A stretch of DNA of 64,000 nucleotides. It comes from Marasmius tenuissimus. Taxonomy: Eukaryota; Basidiomycota; Agaricomycetes; Agaricales; Marasmiaceae. Positions within the stretch are counted from its first letter, which is position 1, and each line of letters opens with the position of its first letter. Shown piece by piece: positions 57,191 through 64,000 of this stretch. Position numbers and translations under genes: made by a program. The notes beneath the pieces are model-generated. The model was not told the origin of the DNA. It saw nothing but the letters and a program-made list of their open reading frames with translations, and searched no databases. Where the stretch lies: contig JAQOTA010000052.1 in NCBI GenBank assembly GCA_029532415.1, positions 2,542,001-2,606,000 of the forward strand, read 5' to 3'.

Positions 57191-58595
57191 CCTGACAGTA
57201 GATTTCGAATGAGTTAGTGACAGGGCGAGTTGAGAATGGGACGACAATAATGTTATTAACCATCTTTAAACAGATATCGTAAGATTCAATTGCCTGCATC
57301 ATTCTCTGCTGACGAAATTAAGAGCCTCTATGATAAGACCCTATAGTTCAAGTTGAGGAGAGGGTTTTTTGGAACCAATTGAGTGCGGACGATTAAATGT
57401 CTGCGCTGCCTTTGTGTGTAGGGAAAGGTTTGGACGTGAACGTGATTTATTCAAAAGGAATTGCGATCATTGACGCGAGACAGGAAACTTGAGAAAGACG
57501 GTTTCGACAATTGAGATTTGCTGCGTGAACGTGAGTGACTCTGGTTCTGGCATAGAAAGATTACTTGGGCTCTTGTAAGATGTAGTAGTGCACTTCGTAC
57601 CTTCGAGTACTACGTTTCCTACCCATTTTTGACCTGTACTGCCCTTTCCAGCTCCCTTATAACCCGCCAATTCCTTTCGAGAAGCAAGAGGTCCGCGAGA
57701 AGGTAGATTGAGAGTGATCTTCGGGGAAATTGAGAAGCAATAGGCCTGGGGCTGGCTGCCTGGCAGCTGCGAATTGCGACAGCCTACAGCCTCAGACAGG
57801 GTACTGAAATTGTAGTCCTCGGACCGGGCCTACGGGACCGGCTTCCGGAATTACCACAAGTGGTCTACGCTGGACTCGTTCTTCCAAATTGCAAGTGAAA
57901 CCTCGATTCACCATCTGTTTGCTCTGAGCATTTTGATTGCTTTGTGTCCATGATAGTGGTCGCAGTTCTTGGATCGGATGACTACGACCGGGACAAAGTG
58001 GCAGCTGGTCTTCCGATTCGAAGTCTACCAGCGGTCGCTATTCGTTCATATTCAATTCTTCAGCAGCACTGCTTGATCAGTGCTAAACATCCTCGATCAC
58101 AAGTACGTCGGTCCTCTCTAGATATCCTCTGCTCAATACTAACGAGTCAAGATTTCTGTAGCCTTCAGACCACCTGTTGGAGAAACCAATTGAAAATGTC
58201 TCCCTGAGCACCCATTATCCTCCATTACTCCCCGTGTACTTACCACCCCCATTCAAGTATGAACGACCGGGCGCTCCCGGTCGTGATTAGGGTGGCTGCC
58301 AGGTTGTCAGTGGTCCGGATCCCGAGTCAGTGCTCTTACCCTCTATGTCACTTGGTACTTCAAGCCTCGCGGCTGCCAACCACCCGAAATCGTCGTAATG
58401 ATGGCTATCAGTGAGCCATAGATATTCAATGTACAGTGGCTCTGTGACTTTGAACAGTGCTGGTGGTATCAATACCAATCCCGCTACGATTTGCAGCTTC
58501 AGAAAGTATAACAGTATGGCGTCTCTGTGTCAAATCAAGGTAGTTCCGGACTACTCTTTCTGACACGATATCACTAACCATGATTATGGTGCCAT
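57191..58595. other. intergenic region between paraoxonase-like gene and JR14
   Basis: No convincing gene. 57410-57660 shows patchy similarity to 62400-62610 (GTGTAGGGAAAGG-type start), and GGGACCGGCTTCCGGAATTACC at 57837 recurs at 62790, so these two flanks share an ancestor. Short frames such as 58287-58478 are unsupported. Confidence 0.45.
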
Positions 58596-59770
58596 TTACT
58601 TCTCTGTTTCCTGCACGACGGCAGCTGCCATCGGTCCCGGATGAGGTACCTCGTCGGAAGGTGGGCAGTTCAATGAACCGGCTTGGAAAACCTGTTCGTA
58701 AAGTGGTGGCAGAGTAAACTCTTCGTCTTCGAGAGGAACCGGTCCTGCATCTGACTCACGCCGCCATTCCGAAGGTCTTCGTCCTACATCGTTCCCACGC
58801 TGCTGATCTCGTCTTCGAAAGCGAAAATACGTCACGATAGCCGTACTCCCAGAAGAAGGCGTCGGACTGGGAGGTCGCTGCGGCGTAGGACTTGACTCGC
58901 CAGCCTTCGGCCGTTCTTCTTTCGAGACGTAAGAGTGCATCACAGGGTAGGGAATGATGGTGGGGAAACTCGCTTCACTGTCATCTGTGTCGAGATCGAC
59001 GTGCGCAGAAGCAAGCTTGCGTCTGCGGCGGTTCCAGTAGTAGACGCCCGTTACAATCACAATGATTGCCAACAGAAAACCTCCAACAGCACCCCCTACG
59101 ATAGCCCCAATGGGAGGCCCGAACTTGACTGATTCACTGTTGAAGGATGGCGAAGGGGAGGGGGTGGAGGATGGTGAGGAGGGGGTAACCGGGACCTGTG
59201 GATCGTCCACTACCTCGAGGACAAAACGGTCGATGACCATTTGGAATTTTCCTGCAGGTACTATCCGTGTATCGTTCTCGGATCTCATAACAATGACATG
59301 CTGTGCGGGTGTATCGAAACGTTTTGAAAAAAGCATGACCTGGAAAGAGAGCTGTGCTTTGAGAAGGAGGAATAGAGTTCGGAACCGCGCGACGTACTGG
59401 TGGATTGTTAGGAGCATCTATATTTGAGGTATTGAGGCTGTCTATAGTCTGGAAACGCGGATTGTTTGGATCGCAGTCGATACAGAGACCATAGAGGCCA
59501 CTTTGTGATCGCGGTAATCCAAAGACATAGATTGCGATAGCTGGCTCCGGAAGATCTGGAAGTTTCATGGAGATTGAATGCCAAAAGAGAAATTCGTAGA
59601 AAGGACTCACTAAAAGTTATATTCGCGAATGGGTCATTCGAGGACGACAGGGTGCCCGTCTGGCCCACGCTACTGGCACTCCAGGCCTCCTGTAACCAGA
59701 ATCCTTGATACTGGAGAGCATTATCTCTGTCATTGAATGTGATGTTCTTGGTCCTCAAAGTTGCATACAT
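58596..59770 (-). CDS. JR14: single-pass membrane protein with PPxY tail
   Basis: Intact JR gene, ATG at 59770 (MYATLRTKNITFNDRD). Ectodomain: LQYQGFWLQEAWSASSVGQ, ANITFS, LPEPAIAIYVFGLPRSQSGLYG, CIDCDPNNPRFQTID, then a longer loop NTSNIDAPNNPPV; exon 3 VMLFSKRFDTPAQHVIVMRSENDTR and MVIDRFVLEVVDD. Helix IGAIVGGAVGGFLLAIIVIVT. Tail: SFPTIIPYPVMHSYVSKEERPKAGE, QRPPSPTPSSGSTAIVTYF, RRESDAGPVPLEDEEFTLPPLYEQVFQAG. Although 20 kb away from the JR1-JR9 block it belongs to the same subfamily. Confidence 0.86.
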
Positions 59771-60451
59771 GGCTCTGGGAGCTTAGCGATTGAAGAGAAG
59801 GAAAAGTGGCGAAAACTTCCCAACAATTTTGGCGATAGTTCATATAAGCGAGGCAAAGAAGGGATCAGACCGGGTATCCCCAATGATTGTGGCGCTGAAG
59901 AGGGAGAAGCCTCTGATGAAGTCGGCGATGGAATACGCATGATAAAATCATGATGATGATGGGAGTTGCATGGAGGAGGCCATCCTGAATCACTTCTTGA
60001 TATGTAAGTAAGGAGGCTCAAATGGTTGCTCAATGAGAATCGGAGGGCGGTCCACGAGGAGGCTGGCCCTTTAACTTGAAGACTATGAGATCAGACCTAC
60101 CCCAGTGGAAACATAGTACAACGATTTTTTCGAGATCTTCCCGCAAGATGTCGCGTCAAACCACACGTTTTGATGGCCTAGCGAATCGCTTCTTGAAGCA
60201 CTCACCGGCAGTGGGCACCAGCTTGGGCTCAAGATCGCGGTACATCTGTTATCAACCAAGATATATATCGGACTCGGAATCAACAGAAACCCTGGAGTCT
60301 CCATACATTCGGGTGTGTTTGGTCAGTGACCTTGGTTGGAGCTGGGTATGGAACATACATGCGCAAGGCCTCGTAAAGCCCCATGCCCGTTGAGCAGGTG
60401 TAGTGATAGTAGAGGACGGCGAGAAGTTGAACTGAACATCGGATCGCTGCG

Positions 60452-61883
60452 TCACTCACGAACGTCAACTGGCGATCGAAAGACCTGCTCGTATAAGGGT
60501 GGAAGAGTCGACATCCCTTCGTCCTCAGGAGCGTCTTCATCGAAGACCGGTCCAGCATCCACCTCACGTCTTCGCTCGAGTGGTGAACGCCGGAGACCCG
60601 AACCCGACGTGGTACTGAGATGATTGTGAGCGTTCCGCCCAGCTCTTTGCCGTTCCTCTGTGGAGATAGCCGGGTGCGTCTGGGAGTAAGGAACGGGGAT
60701 GGGGCTGGGAACCGGGGAACGATGGTTGCTCAGTGGGTTGAAACGCGCAAACGAGAGCCTGGGAGGGGTTCTTAGAGATCTCGGACCGTCAATCACCGCA
60801 CGGGAGGGTGCACGTCGCGAGAAACTCAGGTTCGACCTCATCCTCGGTGTGGTCGCCGCCTCCGAATTGCCAAGAAGATCGAATGCATCTAGCTGTCTGG
60901 TCGGGGACACAACGGAATTGGCAGAAGAGAGACTGTTGTGAGATATATCGACTTCAGGAGACGGATGGGAAGGTCCACTGGATAACAACCGGTCTTGAGC
61001 TACAACGTCTCTGGCCCGCTTGCGGCACCAACAGCTGACCCCAACTATGATCAGAATGATCGCTAACACGGACCCACCAACAGCCCCACCGATGATAGTA
61101 ACAGGGGCTGTAGACCTGACCACATCATTGTTGGAGGAAGAGGATGGAATAAGTGCTCCCATCGAACTTGAAGATGAGAAAGTAAAAGCACTCTCGGAAG
61201 AACTTTGGGTGAGACTGAGTGAGGATGAGCCGTCGGTGCCAACTGTAGTGCTCCTACTCTCCGAGGTGGCCGGAGACGACGAAGAAACAGAGGTGGGCTG
61301 TTCCTGTGTTGAGCCCTGCGGGGAGTCGTCTACCTCAAGCACGAACCGGGTCACCGTGATTTGAGACTCTCCCGACGGATTGTATCGTGTATCTTTCAGG
61401 TTTGTTAAAACAACAATATGTGTTCCTGGTTTGTCAAACGTTCTTGAGAAGAGAACAACCTGGAGGGCAACACTCCTGAATCACACTTGCGTTACTAGAA
61501 GGAGGAAAGACATACAGGCGGATTTTGACCGTCGTCCGACCTATCGAGAGCGTCCACAGTTTCGAAACGCATATTCTCGGGGTCACAGTCGATGCAAATG
61601 CCGTAGAGGCCTCCTCGCGCTCGTCTTAAGCCGTAGTAATAGAATGCGACAGCTGGTTGCGGAAAAGCTGCGAAAGGTCAAAACTGAAAGGGCATCGACA
61701 AAGAGACACAGAGAGAACCGCACTAAAAGTGACCTTTGAGTTTAGGCGATCAGAAAACGACATAGTACCCGAAGCTTGAGGGGAGCTCCATTTCCCTTTG
61801 GTTTCCCAGCCATTCTCATAGTGAAGATAGAGATCTCTGTTACTGAAGGTAACGTTTCTGAGCCGTGTGTTCGACGCGCTCAT
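60452..61883 (-). CDS. JR15: long-stalk JR protein with PPxY tail
   Basis: Intact member of the second minus-strand subfamily, about 440 residues, ATG at 61883 (MSASNTRLRNVTFSNRD). Ectodomain: LHYENGWETKGKW, SKVTFS, FPQPAVAFYYYGLRRARGGLYG, CIDCDPENMRFETVD, DRSDDGQNPPV; exon 3 (60452-61459) VVLFSRTFDKPGTHIVVLTNLKDTR, SQITVTRFVLEVDDS. The stalk is a 70-residue Ser/Thr run, far longer than in JR1-JR8 and mucin-like. Helix VTIIGGAVGGSVLAIILIIVG then CRKRARD. The tail has THPAISTEERQRAG, ERRREVDAGPVFDEDAPEDEGMSTLPPLYEQVFRSP, ending soon after the PPxY. Confidence 0.87.
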
Positions 61884-62994
61884 TACCGAGGTAGAAGTGA
61901 AAAGGCTGACGCCGCGTTCATAGCGGTGTGGTTAAGTAGATGGTTCGAAGACGATGGGATCATTTTGGCCGAAACTATCACATGGATACTATTCCCCCAA
62001 CTACCTGAGAGGGTGGCAGAACATCAGATTGTTGAGGCAATGAAATAGACGTGCTGATGAATGAAGTTCCTGGCTCGGATTACTATGCCCCCTCTACCGC
62101 GCATAGTCAGCAATGATGGCTTGAAGTCGAAGTTGTCGCAGCCATCAGACCATCAGAAATTCAATAAATCCCAGAGTCTGGTGAGGGCACAACGGAAACG
62201 TGAGAGGTCGGGTCGGTGGTAGAGCCTTAGATAGGTTGTTCCGATTCGTGATCTGTTAACCTTCGAGCAATGGTGTCATAGTGAGAGAACATACGTTTGC
62301 TTAGCCTATCATGCAATAGTATCGTCAACAGTAGACGGTGGATGGAGTGAGGAGAGTGGCTGAGAATACAACAAGTAATCTCCACTGTCGTATGAGCGTT
62401 CTGCGGCGGTGCCTATATGTGTAGGGGAAAGGGTTGGACATGAGCACAAGTTCCAATGATTCGCAGGATCGTGAACGGGCGAAGAAAGAGGCCGGAGCCG
62501 CAAGGAAGCGGGTTTCGATTGATACGGTGACTCGTGATGGAAGATTTGCTACGAGGCGAGTTTATTCGTTTCTTATCCACCAGTGCTACCCTTTCTGTCC
62601 CCTTGTAAGTAAAATCAATGGAGTCAGACTCGCCAAATCCTTCTGAATGACATTTACTGTCATTTAGGCGGTAAAAACGAAACGTTCATGAAGGGTTAGA
62701 GTCAATCTGCGAGCAATCTGAGTTGTAAGTAGGGGAATGCGACATGCTGCGACTGTAGACACGTGAAACCACAGTCCTCGGACCGGCACTGCGGGACCGG
62801 CTTCCGGAATTACCGCTTTGTCCCGCTTGGAGTCGCGAAATGAATCGCTTTCAGAAGAACTTCCCGGCAAAAAACAACATTGTGTCGGACCCAAAAGCTA
62901 ACAGAAACCACTCGTCATGATTTCATGTGTGTTTCTTCAGCGGCTTTGGTTGAAGCTGGGTATATAACATACATGAGGAAGCCCTCGCGAGGTC
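61884..62994. other. 5' flank of JR15 and spacer before JR16
   Basis: 61884-62100 resembles the flanks of JR11 and JR13 (GGCTCGGATTACTA and similar strings). 62400-62610 has an open frame with MSTSSNDSQDRERAKKEAG character but no family; 62750-62830 shares the GGGACCGGCTTCCGG string with 57.8 kb. No gene is supported. Confidence 0.42.
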
Positions 62995-64000
62995 TCATTT
63001 ACGTTGAGTAGGTCTAGAGGATATCGGAAGACGAGAAGTTACATCTCGGAGAATCGGAACACTGCGTTCGCCAACGCCAACTCGTGATCGGAAGACATGC
63101 TCATACAACGGCGGAAGAGTGGACATTCCTTCGTCCTCAGTAGTGCTATCTTCACCAACGACCGGTCCTGCATCCACCTCACGTCGTCGTTCACGTGTCA
63201 GGCGGGAATACGAACTCAACATCGGGGTGCTGGTAAAAGTGAACGGGTCACGGCTTGCGGCTTTCGGGAGTTCCTCTTTAGAGATATCTGGGTGCATCTG
63301 GAGGAAAGGAGAAAAGGTAGGGTTGGCGACCGGTGGACGTTGATTGTCCGGTCGGTTGAAACGTGCAAGTAAGGACCTGAAGGGAGTTCGTGGGGACGTT
63401 TGGTCGTCGGCCGCTTCATGCGAACGTGCACCTCGCCAGAACCTAAGATTGAACCTCATTCTCCGGGAACTCGTCGCAGCCCCTGAGCTATCGAGAGCGT
63501 CTGACGCATCCGGGTATGTGGTTGTGAGTACAGCGGAATCAATTAAAGAGACACTAAGGTCGGTGGCAGAGGGGCCGTGAGATGGATCAACCTGGAAAGA
63601 GGAATGGGAAGGGCCGGATTGGGGGAACGAGCGGTTATTAACTATAGCCTCTCTGGTGCGCTTGTGGCGCCAACAGCAGAGCACCACTATGATTAGAGTA
63701 ACAGCCACCAGAAATCCACCAACAGCCGCCCCAGCAATAATAGCAACAGGAGTGGAACTGGTTGAATCGCTAGTCGGAGAGGAGGACGCTGGGGCAAGTA
63801 CTATCGTCGAACTCAGAGATGCAAAGGATGCAAATGAGGATGTGGGCGAAGGCGGTGCCAGTGAGGTGCTTGAGGCACTCGAAGAAGAGCTAGAGGGACT
63901 CTGGGTAGATGAGGATGTTGATGTACTAGTGACTGTGGCACTTCTGTTCCTCGAGGTGATTGTAAAAGACGAAGGAATACTAGACGTAGTACCAGGTTGT
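62995..64000 (-). CDS. JR16: long-stalk JR protein, N-terminus beyond window
   Basis: C-terminal part of a JR15-like protein; the frame is open from the right edge to the stop at 62995. Visible: a Ser/Thr-rich stalk of about 85 residues (63745-64000), helix VAIIAGAAVGGFLVAVTLIIVVL then CCWRHKRTRE, a tail with MHPDISKEELPKAA, RERRREVDAGPVVGEDSTTEDEGMSTLPPLYEHVF and about 28 further residues. The PPxY is intact. The ectodomain exons should lie just past 64000. Confidence 0.85.
   Translation of the reverse strand, partial: QPGTTSSIPSSFTITSRNRSATVTSTSTSSSTQSPSSSSSSASSTSLAPPSPTSSFASFASLSSTIVLAPASSSPTSDSTSSTPVAIIAGAAVGGFLVAVTLIIVVLCCWRHKRTREAIVNNRSFPQSGPSHSSFQVDPSHGPSATDLSVSLIDSAVLTTTYPDASDALDSSGAATSSRRMRFNLRFWRGARSHEAADDQTSPRTPFRSLLARFNRPDNQRPPVANPTFSPFLQMHPDISKEELPKAASRDPFTFTSTPMLSSYSRLTRERRREVDAGPVVGEDSTTEDEGMSTLPPLYEHVFRSRVGVGERSVPILRDVTSRLPISSRPTQRK

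Overview
The window is nuclear DNA from a mushroom-forming fungus (Basidiomycota, Agaricomycetes). The evidence is genes split by many 40-70 nt introns with GT..AG ends, a fungal Hog1-type MAP kinase, DUF6534 and F-box proteins, and a Plavaka (KDZ/CACTA-like) transposon with a DUF6532 neighbour. All coordinates, splice sites and family calls were worked out by eye from the sequence; none was checked by search or transcript data.

Layout. 1-7.9 kb is ordinary gene space: the 5' half of a HOG1-type MAPK gene (minus), mitochondrial NADH-cytochrome b5 reductase MCR1 (plus), an F-box gene (minus) and a DUF6534 seven-helix membrane protein gene (plus). From 8.2 kb to the right edge the window is dominated by one expanded family, called JR here: 16 gene copies (JR1-JR16) plus at least five decayed copies. 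JR proteins have an N-terminal beta-sandwich-like domain in two exons with several N-x-S/T sites, a Ser/Pro/Thr stalk, one membrane helix, and a cytosolic tail that in most copies ends in an RRExDAGP-acidic-STLPPLYEQVF module. The PPLY is a PPxY motif, the ligand of WW domains such as those of Nedd4/Rsp5 ubiquitin ligases. JR1-JR8, JR14 and JR15 look intact on the minus strand, JR10 and JR12 are intact on the plus strand with a different tail, JR9, JR11 and JR13 are broken, and JR16 runs off the edge.

How the array grew. In the left part (6-22 kb) the repeated unit is a DUF6534 gene converging on a JR gene; only the first DUF6534 copy is whole and later units keep just its 3' end. In the middle (12-38 kb) JR genes form head-to-head pairs in which the plus-strand partner has decayed. 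At 35-57 kb a unit of about 4.8 kb (JR plus, JR minus, paraoxonase-like gene) is tandemly duplicated. The left paraoxonase copy is truncated at the duplication joint and split by a 9.7-kb insert that holds a complete-looking Plavaka element (transposase, DUF6532 gene, a small unknown gene). Two non-autonomous elements with 17-bp CATCGGCAAAACCTCTA-type terminal repeats and many TTGTACA-like motifs sit in JR9 and in the JR9/JR10 promoter; for the second, the paralogous unit at 52 kb preserves the empty site.

Functional reading (inference). The JR cluster looks like a rapidly duplicating set of cell-surface, possibly ligand-binding proteins whose tails could recruit a WW-domain ubiquitin ligase. 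This tandem JR-PPxY array is the most interesting system in the window.
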